Source: Calendula officinalis | Lineage: Eukaryota; Streptophyta; Magnoliopsida; Asterales; Asteraceae | Direction of reading: 5' to 3' | Assembly (NCBI GenBank): GCA_963853835.1 | Contig: OY970830.1 | Span: forward strand, 55,358,515-55,422,514 | DNA: 64,000 nt | Part shown: piece by piece, positions 1 through 10,400 of the stretch | Numbering within the stretch: position 1 is the stretch's first letter | Layout: the number at the start of each line of letters is the position of its first letter | Made by a program: the position numbers and the translations under genes | The notes under the pieces: generated by a model | What the model was told of the DNA's origin: nothing | Database searches by the model: none | Seen by the model: the letters and a program-made list of their open reading frames with translations, nothing else

Positions 1-1763
1 AAATCACTTTTGGTTAGAATGACTTCAAATATGCTTCAAAACTAGAGATGACGACCTATTTAGTGATGTGCATTAAGATCACAAGATTATGGACGCCATT
101 AGCGACGAGTTGGACGTCGCAAGTGTTTAGGGATGAATTTTGTAAAGCAAATGACGACATCTTCATCTAAAAACATGTTTTGCAACTATAATGATGTGGA
201 CGTCGCTAACTATTTCTTAAGAGAATCTTGTGATCCAACTTAGCTTTGAATTGACACATCAATAGAAAATATTGATCGACACATTAATTGGGTTTGGGTA
301 TACTTATATAAATTGAAGAAATGGCCCTTGTAGTTTGGCAAGTGGGGGAAAATAAAAAAAATATCCTCGTGCGGGTATCACGTGTACCTACTACGTACCT
401 TCAAAAGAGAAGGAGTGCACTTTCAAGTTTCAACACACCACAAACGTACAATTTGGCAAAGCCGCAATAGCGATTTTTGCAATTTGCTCTAAATTTTATT
501 TCAATGTATTGATAATAGTTAGGCTTAAAAGCATGCATAACTTGCACTTGTTTCTGCAAGTGTATGTATCCCAATAGTCAATAATTTGTTGGTTGATATG
601 CATATTGATTATGGTTGACATGAACACCAAAATTAGGTAGCCTAATATTTGTAGCCGAGAAAATGAAAGCACTTTCCATGGAACTTGGGGATGTTTGCTC
701 CATGTCCATGTGAATGGAAAGTGAGAAATGAAATTAATTCCTTTTCTTTTGTTTGTTTAAAATATATATTTAAATGAGTGATTTAGGTTATCTTTAAGTT
801 ATGATTCAGGTTATCTTTAAGTTAAACGTATTGACACTAACCAATTCGTTTAATTTTCACGTCGTATTGTGTCAACCTGTTTACTTTAATGTGTCGAAAC
901 CTCTAACTCAAACCCACTAATCTCGTGTCGAGTTGTCGTCTAGTGCCTGATTTTGTCAGGTCTACCTGGGGGCACAAAACCGAAAAATCGAACCAAAACT
1001 GAAAAACCGAAAAAAATGCACCGAACCGATGTCAACGATTTTGATTCTTGGAAAAACCGAATGTTTATGACGGCTTTCGAGGGGGCATATGAAAAACCAG
1101 ACCAAAAGTTGCCCCCCGCCATTATATATTTTTCAAATTTTATAAAAATATTTTTATATTTATAAAAGATTTGACATTAGACTATTTTTTAATTAAAAGA
1201 TATGATTGGATTGCAAGTATTTACATAATGCATGCTTCATCTAAAAGGGACCTAATGCTATCTTAGATGTCATATATTTATATTTTAGTTGTTGTGCTTA
1301 TATCATTAATCTTGTTGATAAAGAGGGTTTAGAACGGTTTGAATCCATCACAAAGATTAGAAAGATCATCACCCTCTAGGTTTGAAAAATTCAAATAGAG
1401 CTTGGAGAAAGAAAATACTGAATGTAAAAGGAAACTATGTCTTGGTTTCGAAACCAGATGGAATTCAATGTTTCTGAAGTTGGAAACACCTGAGAAATAA
1501 TCAGTTGTGTTTAAGAGCTATATATTTTTTCAAGTCGCTATATTAAAATAAGCTGCAAATTTAAAGGAAAACAAAAAATTGAAACACAAAAAACCGAAAC
1601 GACTTATTGACAAAAGACCGAAACCTAACGGTTTGTAATTCGTAATATTACTATTTGTTGTCTTCCATCATTGCGATCGAGAGTTCAAGTCTCATTATAT
1701 ACATGTGTTATATAGAAGTAGATTAATATTTTTCATTAAAAAATCTTATCATCATTAATATTA
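1..1763. other. gene-free flank, no recognisable gene
   Basis: No open frame here resembles a known protein. The two ~60-70 codon frames near 940-1165 overlap on opposite strands and look like chance. Around 80-210 there are several GACGTCGC/GCGACG-type short inverted motifs, reminiscent of subterminal repeats of CACTA-type transposons, but no terminal CACTA sequence can be fixed. The rest is AT-rich with short A and T runs. Confidence 0.5.
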
Positions 1764-2102
1764 CTACCTCCGTCTCAAATTTATTGTCCACTAGACAAAA
1801 GACACACAGTTTTATGAAAATGCAATTATTGCACTGTCCACCAATAAAATCTAATATTTACCTACTAATAATTCATATGATTGGTTATAATTTGAAAGTG
1901 ACACTTATTTAGGGACAAACTAAAATAGTAAGGTGGACAATAAAAATGGGGTAGTGATTTTGGGAACACATAAATTACTCCAAACACCACAACTACTGCT
2001 TTACTGTACTTGTACAATATGGTTTAAATGTTATACAATGTGGTAGATGAAGTAATTTGTGTAGTCCTAAAATCACTACCCATAAAAATGGGACGGATGG
2101 AG
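1764..2102. mobile_element. Stowaway-like MITE (interrupted)
   Basis: The left end CTACCTCCGTCTCAAA and the right end (reverse complement CTCCATCCGTCCCA) form imperfect terminal inverted repeats continuing into TTATTGTCCAC. The element is bounded by TA on both sides (1762-1763 and 2103-2104), the Stowaway/Tc1-mariner target duplication. No coding capacity. It was later hit by another MITE at 1949-2081; without that insert it is about 197 bp. Confidence 0.8.
1949..2081. mobile_element. Mutator-like MITE nested in a Stowaway MITE
   Basis: A 133-bp element with terminal inverted repeats of about 33 bp starting GGGTAGTGATTTT and ending AAAATCACTACCC. It is flanked by a perfect 9-bp direct repeat ATAAAAATG (1940-1948 and 2082-2090), which fits Mutator-like transposition better than hAT (8 bp). 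It lies inside the right arm of the Stowaway MITE, so it is younger than that element. No ORF. Confidence 0.8.
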
Positions 2103-2104
2103 TA

Positions 2105-2427
2105 ATATAATTAACATACCGGACCCACTTCCATCTCGTACCACGTTTAAAGTTATCGGGACCCACTTCCAAGATTCATCCAACAAGCAGTATAGCTTCG
2201 CCTAATATTTTACCGAGAAAATTTGACTTCATTTTTAATTATAAAAGTTGGGGTAATAACATGGTTCTAAAAGGGGTTTCATAGCGCCACTAAAACACAA
2301 GACGTGACCATGTTACGAAATAGCTCAAGGCGTTAGGTTTAGGCATGACTTGAGATAAGACATGGCAATGAGTGACAAGGCGTGAGTTTTTTATATGCAT
2401 TGATAGTTTCTAGACTTTTATTTAAAA
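2105..2427. other. gene-free spacer with a dispersed inverted repeat copy
   Basis: No gene is seen. Positions 2311-2364 are an imperfect reverse-complement copy of 21679-21732, sharing the core CTCAAGGCGTTAGG / CGCCTTGAG and TTGAGATAAGACATG. This looks like a short dispersed repeat flanking later insertions rather than a gene. Confidence 0.5.
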
Positions 2428-2432
2428 CTTGG

Positions 2433-2946
2433 TGTCAGGATCGATTAACCAGACAGATTAATTAATCTAAGATCTACTAACAATAAGAAGTTGCAGCGGA
2501 TCAACACTTATGTTAATTGATTAAGAACAATGAACAATGAATAATAATAAGAACACACTGATTCACAAAAAGCTTCAATGTATATTAATGATCGATCAAT
2601 ACACACGTATGTTTACAATTCATAAGGAACTATATATAATAGTCCTTGAAGCCTAACTATTTAACCTAGTTATTCTAGGAAACGATTACAATTGAATTAC
2701 AAACAGATTTACATTCTATAATTAATTCTACGAAGATCTCGGACACGATCATCTCTAAATATTGACATCAGTAGTAATAGCCATCGTCAGTATCAAGTTG
2801 TTACAGCAGCATTAACACTTGATCAGTAGTAAATGTAACTCTGCCCCATCAGTACTAACTCTTGTATCAGCATTAAGTCTTTGTCAGTACCAACTACAGT
2901 ATCAGTAATAAGCTTTCATCAGTATTAAATCTTCTATATCCCAACA
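2433..2946 (-). repeat. E1 3' LTR
   Basis: Left LTR, 514 bp, the 3' LTR in element orientation because the element reads on the minus strand. It is colinear with 12833-13346 with seven substitutions and no length change. Between about 2763 and 2925 it holds a cluster of the CAGTAGTAA / CAGTATTAA / CAGTACTAA motif family seen throughout the element. Confidence 0.95.
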
Positions 2947-2959
2947 ATCTCCCCCTAAA
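2947..2959 (-). promoter_or_regulatory. E1 polypurine tract
   Basis: On the minus strand TTTAGGGGGAGAT lies immediately upstream of the 3' LTR. This is the expected position and composition of the plus-strand primer for reverse transcription. Confidence 0.85.
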
Positions 2960-2982
2960 CTTGTTAATTCAATGTGAATTAA

Positions 2983-5900
2983 TCAAGTTTCATTTTCTTT
3001 ATCTTCTTCTTCTTTCTTCTTCATATCCTCTAACTTTTTGGCTCTTGCTTCAAGTGTTCTTTGATTTTGTAGTTTCCTTTGAGCAATGATGTATTTGCTA
3101 TTTCTTTTGATGAAGTAATTTCTCTTTTCATTGAACAAATTGACATCATAAGGATGCATGAAGGAGCAGCATATCACTTGGTACATGGTTTGATCAGAAT
3201 GTGGATATTCTTTTTCAAACAGGAATAGTTCACATCTCTTACCGGTTCGTTCAAAGAAATACATGTGTGCAGTGGGTAACACATTCCAAGCATATATGTT
3301 TTCAGTACTGGTGAAGTTATTAGGATAATCTTCAGGGTAAAATGCATCATCAATCATACTAGTTAAGTATCCAGCTCCTGAATTTTTCCATAACTTCTTT
3401 GACATCCTAGGTTTTCCAATCATCAGAAGTTTGATGACATCATTTCTTGTACAGGACATCAGTAATGGTTTCCAAGCACTAAACTTTTGTATGATTTTGT
3501 CTTCTCTGATTATTTCAATTGCTTGACCATTCATTCTCCAGTTTACAATTGGATTATCTTGAATAGGGGTTATGGGAAGATATATTACCTTGTCATCTAA
3601 TCTTGCCCTTTTCTTGGCTTTTTCTTCAGCCATCAATGTCTTTCTTTTACTTGCAGTTCTTTTAGATGAACTTGTCAGGATCAATTTCAATCAGACCTTC
3701 TATGATTTGCTTAGGTTGAGGTTCTGCAAGTTCCTTCTTTTTCTCCATGCAATGTCTTTCTATTATAGTTATCAGTCTCATTCTTCCAAAAGACTTTGCA
3801 TTTTGACCTCTTGATTTTAAATATGAGATCATTTCTTCTTTCTATTCAGCAAATTGTTCTGACATATCTTCTTTGCTTCTTTTGCATTCTTTAACTTGTT
3901 CTTCAAGAAGATCTATTCTTTCTTTTTTAATTTGCTTGATTTTATTCATTGCTTCTTGTTGATCTCCTTCTAGGAATTCTTCAATCTCTTGAATAGCTGC
4001 ATCTTTTAGTCTTTCTTTTTCAGCTATTTTCTTGTCTTCAAGAGCTTGAGTTTTTGCTAATTTTCTTTGATATTTTATTCTATTCAATTTCCATTGATTC
4101 TGTTTAGCTTTTCTTACACAGTTGATTTTGTTCACCATTTGGTGACCTAGAGCTCTATTAGGAAAATCATCATCATACAATCCTTTTCCTTTTCCAATAA
4201 CTGCTGTAAGAAGTGGAGGTGTGTACTTCATATCTTTGACTTCTGGAAGTACAATTGAAGGATTGAACAGATGTACTTTGTCCTGAGGTAGAATCTTAAA
4301 CCAGTTCACATTATCATCAATATCAGGTATGATAAGTGGTTTGAATTCTGATGTTTTTGGTTTGGACACGATGATAGCACGTTCAGCTTCAATCAGTTCT
4401 GGTAGTTCTTCAGATGATTCAGTAGTAACCAAGGTAGTTACTACTTGTTCTTCAGTTTGTGCATGTACTACCATTTGTTGTGTATCAATTACTACTGGTA
4501 TACTTGCTTCTTTAACACAATCAGTAGTAACAGCCTATTGATCCTTTGCCTCAGTAATATCCATAGGGTCAGTAATATCTATGACTTCAGTAGTAACTGG
4601 AGAGTGTACTTGTTCTGCTGTTTGTGACTGATTTGCAGACACAAATACATCCTCTTCCATATCTTTATACATGTCTTCACCAATACTCTGACCTGATTCA
4701 CCATGGACCTCTTTTAAGTTTAGGAGGGCTGATGCTGCTATAGATTGATCAATCATCCCTTAAATTTGATCTTTCTCCCCCTTAGTGATCTCAACTGGTT
4801 GAGCCTCACTATCAGCAATTTTTCTTTGTAGTTTCTTGATCAAAATTGATTGCTTTTGAAGCCTATACTCGAACCTCTTCTGTCTTCTGTTCAAAGTATT
4901 AATGTGGTGCTTCATGTAGGTCATGGTTTTCCCTTGATTGTTCAGTAACTCCAGGCATTGTTGTACAGTGGTTTTAAGGTTTTCCTTCCTAGCCGTCAAT
5001 TTCTTTGTTTTAATACTGCCCTCACTCCATCTAGCAAGATCCTCGGGCTCGTTTGGTACATTTGGTTTAAGGTTTTCCATCCTATCCGTCAATTCAGTTT
5101 GTTGCTTGCTACCCTCATCACTTCTAGGTGATGAAATGGGTTGTTTGGACACTCTCTTCTTCCTAGAAGAAGCAGTAGTGCCCCCCTTGTGGTTTCTTGG
5201 TACCGGGGTCCTCTTAGTAACTCCTCAAATTCTGAGTCATCACTAAGAGTTACCGAGGTCTGGGTCCTAATGATATTCTCACTAGCCTGTGCACCCACCT
5301 TTGGGGAATCAGTAGTGAGAGCCCTTTCCTCATGCCCTCTCTCCTCCTTGGAGGATAACTCTTGGAGTCTGGGGTGTGACTCAATTGGTCCCCTGGTGTC
5401 CTTTAAGGAAGTCTTCTTCCTTTTATAGATGGTGGAGATAGATTTGGCTATTAGTTGGTCTTCCAAAGAGTGAAGAGTAGCACTCTGTGGATTAATTGCA
5501 TGTTCCTGGGACACATTCAGGACATCTGTTGGTTCATTTATTTGAGTGGACTGAGTGGGTGGTGTTTGGGCTGTTTTTGGGGTTGATGGAGTGGGTTTGG
5601 GTTCAGTTGGGTGTACTAAACCTTCTCCAGTAGGAGGTTGATCATAGATCATGTTTTGGAATAGTGGAGTGATATTGCCAGAAAATTTAAATTATTTTCT
5701 CATATTAGTATACACCTTTTTGTTTATTTCTGGAGTAATAAAAATGTTTTTAGGTGTTGAGAGGTTTTGCAGTTCACAGTTAATAATATGAGTGAGGAAT
5801 CTTGGATACATTAAAAATTTAGAAGGTGATAAATTTCCAAGCATTCCTTCAAAAATCATGTTTTGAAAAATTAAATACTTGATCTGTGCACAAACAAACA

Positions 5901-6412
5901 ACAGTAGAAGCTATTGATTTGTTGAACTCATTCCAAGTACTTCTTTTTGGAGAAATACAATGTTGAATGGTATGAACAAGGTATTTCCATTGAGGTGAAA
6001 GAAGACCTTTTTGAAAGGTGACTATGTCTAGTCTTCCTTCATACCCCATTTTTTGTAAATTTTCAATAAGATCGGTTTTAGGTAAAGAAGTTATACCTGA
6101 TTCATCATTGAATTGCAGATGGTGTCTGATGGATTGTTCAGTAATAATAATCGATTTTCCATCTACAACTGATTTGATTTGAGTTGTATTTGCCTCTTCA
6201 GTTCTTTCAGCATTCTCTTAGAAATCAACAAGATGTTGTTGATATGCTTTAGGGTTGATATTGAGAGCAAACTTGATGTATGAGTTCTTTAGAAACATGA
6301 CTATTGGTCGAAAATCTCTTGTTCCATCTGGGTTTTCCAAAAATGCCTTCATATTGTGAAATTCGGAGTACTTGAGATCAGTTTGAACTTCGAGTGATGT
6401 GAGAGTAGCCAT
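2983..6412 (-). pseudogene. E1 extra ORF after pol (env-position ORF), broken
   Basis: A long coding region of about 1,140 codons lies between RNase H and the 3' LTR, the place of the env-like ORF in Sireviruses. It starts MATLTSLEVQ at 6412. Modules in order: an N-terminal domain of roughly 240 residues (contains GYEGRLDIVTFQKG); a Pro/Ser/Thr-rich linker (about 5652-5200); a coiled coil rich in Arg/Lys/Gln (about 4760-5050); an acidic Ser/Thr linker with repeated VTTE/VTTD; a second Lys/Glu coiled coil (3842-4100); and a C-terminal module of 235 residues (2983-3690), open, with WKNSGAGYLT, AWNVLPT and FERTGKRCELFLFEKEY. Breaks: stops at about 6218, 5692, 4760, 4535 and 3842, and frameshifts near 5890, 5150 and 3700. 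I see no convincing signal peptide or membrane segment, so an envelope role is not supported. Function unknown. Confidence 0.75.
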
Positions 6413-6689
6413 TTTAGAGATCTTTTAATTCGAAATTGAAGTTTTTGATGATGGAATTTGAAGAGAATTTTGGTCTAGCAAGGAGAGTTTTTGATACCGA
6501 TGCAGGATTTGTTAGGGTTTATCGAAGGGTTTATCAGATCGAGGTCGGATAATGCTAAATTAATCAGAATTGGGTATTTATATATTTCGATTTTACCTGC
6601 AAAATGACCAAAATATCCTTTGAATAATAACCCAACGGTCATTTTCATGGAGGTTAGTTTGGTAAAATGACATATTTCACAGATAACTG

Positions 6690-6840
6690 TCGAACAGTAG
6701 TAAGTTCGATGTCAGTAGTAACTCATCAGTAGTAACGTCTGAGTTACTCATTGACCTAATTCACTGTAAGCCTATCAGTAGTAACTTTGGACAGTCAATT
6801 TACGATCAGTAGTAATAAATAGCCAGTAGTAAAACATATT
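6690..6840. repeat. cluster of CAGTAGTAA motifs in the E1 pol-ORF spacer
   Basis: The non-coding spacer between RNase H (ends 6890) and the extra ORF (starts 6412) holds six CAGTAGTAA copies in about 140 bp, in contexts such as ATCAGTAGTAAC. The same spacer in E2 (61195-61385) holds an equivalent cluster, although the flanking bases differ. Confidence 0.8.
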
Positions 6841-6889
6841 TATAACTATAAAAATTGTACAATGGTTTACATTTAATTCAGATTTGAGA

Positions 6890-9286
6890 TTAACTTATCA
6901 AAATCATACCAATACTGCTAACGAAAAAGCTAAATCTTCCTACATCAAAAGCTTTGTTAAACAGATCTGCTAGTTGATTGTCAGTATGAATTTTCTCAAC
7001 TTTAATTAGTTTCTTTTCATTGCAGTCTCTTATGAAGTGAAATCTTATTTCAGTGTGTTTTGTTTTGGAATGTTTTACTGGATTATTTACAATACTAATA
7101 GCACTTTGATTATCAATAAAAATTGGAGTTTTAAGGATAGATATACCAAAGTCTAGTAGTTGATTCTGAATCCACAATACTTGAGCACAACAGGCAGATG
7201 CAGCTACATACTCTGCTTCAGCAGTTGATGTTGAAACATTTGTTTGTTTCTTGCATTGCCATGACACCAGTCTTGTTCCAAAGAATTGACATCCACCAGT
7301 AGTAGATTTTCTGTCTTGACATTCACCACCATAGTCACTATCTGTGTAGGCTACAAGTTCAAATGGCGAGTCATGTGGAAACCAAAGACCGAGTGATGGC
7401 TCTCCTTTCAAGTATCTGAATATTCTTTTGACAGCCTGCAAGTGTAGCTCCTTAGGTCTTGCCTGATACCTGGCACATACACAAACACTATACATAATGT
7501 CAGGTCTAGATGAAGTTAAGTACATTAGGGATCCTATCATTGATCTGTATAGGTGTTCATCTACATCCTCCCCCTCAACATCAGGATGCAGGTGTTTGTG
7601 AGTTTCCATTTGAGTACTTGCACTTTTGCAGTCTTTCATTGCAAATTTCTCCAAAATGTCTTTGACATATTTTGATTGGTTAATCAAAATACCATCTGAT
7701 CTTTGATTGATTTGTAGTCCAATAAAGAAGTTCATTGGACCCATTGAGCTCATTTTGAATTTGATCTGCATTAGTTCTTCAAATTCTTTGCACAGTTGAT
7801 CATTTGTTGAACCAAAGATGATGTCATCTACATATATTTGGACCAGTAGTATATCATCTTTGACTTTTCTTGTGAATAATGTCTTGTCGATTGCACCTCT
7901 TTTGAAATTATTCTTCAGTAGGTATGATGATAATGTGTCATACCAAGCTCTTGGTGCCTGATGTAGCCCATATAGAGCTTTGTCTAATTTGTACACATAA
8001 TTATCATGTTCAGGATCTTCAAATCCTGGAGGTTGGCATACATATACTTCTTCTTCTATTTTACCATAAAAAAATGCACTTTTTACATCCATTTGGTATA
8101 CTTTGAACTTCTTGTATGAAACATATGCCAGAAATATTCTTATTGCTTCAATTCTAGCAACAGGTGCCTATACTTCATCATAGTCAATCCCTTCTTCTTG
8201 AGTGTATCCTTGTGCCACAAGTCTGGCTTTGTTTTTGATCACTATACCTCTTTCATCTTTCTTGTTCCTGAAGATCCATCTTGTTCCAATGGCTCTTTTT
8301 CCTTTTGGTAGAGGTACAAGTGTCCATACAGCTTGTAGTTTGAATTGAAGAAGTTCTTCTTGCATTGCTATGATCCAGTTTGAGTCTTTCATTGCTTGTT
8401 GAATCTTTTTGGGTTCCTCCTGTGACAGAAAGCATTCATACATGCATTCATTAGAGATTAGACTGATGTTACAAACATTTGAATTTAAAGATGAATTAAA
8501 TTTGCTTCTTGTCTGCATGGTTGAATTAACATCACTTAGGACTTGGTCCAAAGGATGATTCTTTTCTGTTCTGGTGCCATGAATTTTGTCAACAGCTAAT
8601 TGATTGTCAAGATTTGACTCATTGGACTTTGGAAATTGAGCATCTGTCCATGTTTCTTCGTGATTTTCTTGATTTTGGGAAGATTCCTCATTGATACTGG
8701 TATCAGTAGTAACATGAGCTTCGTTTACTTCTGGTGGATCATTGTTAGTACTGATGTCAAGACTGATTGGTTCATCATCATTTGTTTGATTTTCTGAGTT
8801 ACTACTGAGATCAGTAGTATTTGAGTTATTATTGGTATCAATATTCCTAGGGATTTCTGAGTTACTACTGGAATCAGTAGTATTAATTGTAGGATCAGTA
8901 TTGACCAGAATATACTTCATATTGCCTTGGCTCTCATTAAATGATGATGATCCTCCTTGTTGACCTTGATTGATTGAATCTCCTATAATAAAATCATAGT
9001 TTACATCAAAAGATTTGGTTAGATTATCAATGTTAAATAACCAATCTGGACCGTTTCCCTGTTCATTCATCAGATTTTCATTAAAGGATACATTTATACT
9101 TTCTTCAATGATCCTTAGCCTTTTGTTGAACACTCTATAAGATTTGCTTTGAGTTGAGTATCCTACAAGGATCCCATCATCTGCTTTGCAGTCAAACTTA
9201 CCAATTTGTTCTCTTGTAATTAAGATTGTACAAGGACAATCAAATGATTTTAAGAAACTAATGGATGGTTTTCTTATATTAAACAA
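6890..9286 (-). pseudogene. pol: E1 pol: reverse transcriptase and RNase H
   Basis: Minus-strand coding from about 9286 to a stop at 6890. It begins in the integrase C-terminal part (FDCKADDGILVGYS), runs through a Ser/Asn/Thr-rich spacer carrying many CAGTAGTA motifs, then the RT (IGTRWIFRNKKDERG, MDVKSAFFYG, catalytic YVDD within VQIYVDDIIFGST), and RNase H (TDSDYGG, STAEAEYVAAS, DNQSAISI). RT and RNase H motifs are all present in an uninterrupted 400-codon frame (8092-6890). A TAG at 8166-8168 separates the two halves in the same frame, so the polyprotein is broken at the start of RT. The protein would have copied the element RNA in virus-like particles. Confidence 0.9.
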
Positions 9287-10386
9287 TTCATAAGGTGTTT
9301 TAAAATGAGGCTTTACTATTAGTACTCTGTTTTGAACATAACAAGCAGTATTAACAGCTTCAGCTCAAAAAGTTATTGGTAATTTTGAATCTGCAAGCAT
9401 GGATCTGCTACTTCAATTATTGTTCTATTTCTTCTTTCAGCTACACCATTTTGTTGAGGAGTTCTTGGTGAGCTGTACTCCCTGTCAATTCCCTTAAGAT
9501 CACAAAAGTCAATTAAGTTAGTATTTTTAAATTCTGTGCCATTATCACATCTGATGGCTTTAACTTTGAGATCTCTTGTATTTTCCAGCTTGACAATTAG
9601 ATTCTTTATAATCTCACTTGTTTCATCTTTGGTCCTAAGAAAGAAAACCCAAGTATATCTGGAAAAATCATCAGTAATAACAAGGCAGTATTGTTTCTTT
9701 CCAATACTCATTACATTTGTTGGTCTAAAAAGGTCCATATGTAAGAGCTGCAAAGGGTTAGAAATAGAGTTTATTGATTTGGTCTTATGAGAAGTCTTGT
9801 GTTGCTTACCTTTTAGACATGCCACACAATGATGATCACACATGAATTCTTTTTGAGGTAAACCAACTACTAAATTCTTTTTAACTAGATTGTTCATATT
9901 TTTAAAATTTGTGTGACACATCCTTCTGTGCCAAAGTTCTGATTCATTTGTGTTTGCCTTAGATATAAAACAGTTGATCTCATTTGAAGAAATGAGTTCT
10001 CCCCCTATATCAAGGCAATACACATTATTTCTCCTTGGTGTTCTTAAAACAACAAATTTGTCATCTAAAATAAAATCAGGAGAAAGAATGATGCACTCTA
10101 TATCTGTAAAAAGAATTTTGTTCTTTTTATCACATACTTGTGAGACACTGACCAGATTGTACTTAAGCTCAGCCACATAAAACACATCATCAAAAGTAAT
10201 CTTACCATTTGATACTGTACCTTTACCTGTGATCTTACCACCTCTTGGATTTTCACCAAAAGCAACATATCCTCCTTCAAAAGACTTGAAATCTCTGAGT
10301 ATTTGAAGATTTCCAGTCATGTGCCTAGAGCATCCACTATCAATATTCCATGTTCTACCTTCTTCAGGGATCTGAATGCTCTGCAC
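9287..10386 (-). pseudogene. pol: E1 pol: protease and integrase
   Basis: Protease motif WNIDSGCSRHMTG (catalytic DSG) lies at the start. The GAG-pre-integrase segment ELWHRRMCHTNFKN follows with the zinc-binding H-H-C-C pattern (CDHHCVACLKGKQH). Integrase residues are D in LLHMDLF, D in IRCDNGTEFKN and E in the TPQQNGVAERRN block. The frame is lost near 9410 just after integrase motif RNRTIIEVA. A stop at about 9367-9369 lies in the bridging segment before the next frame opens at 9286. Protease is in a different frame from the preceding gag frame, either by decay or because of the original gag-pol boundary. Integrase before RT confirms Ty1/copia. Confidence 0.9.
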
Positions 10387-10400
10387 ACAAAGTAAAAGGA

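Noticed and set aside
1670..1735. GAGTTCAAGTCTC as a pol III B box of a tRNA or SINE
   Set aside because: No A box at the right distance and no cloverleaf can be formed.
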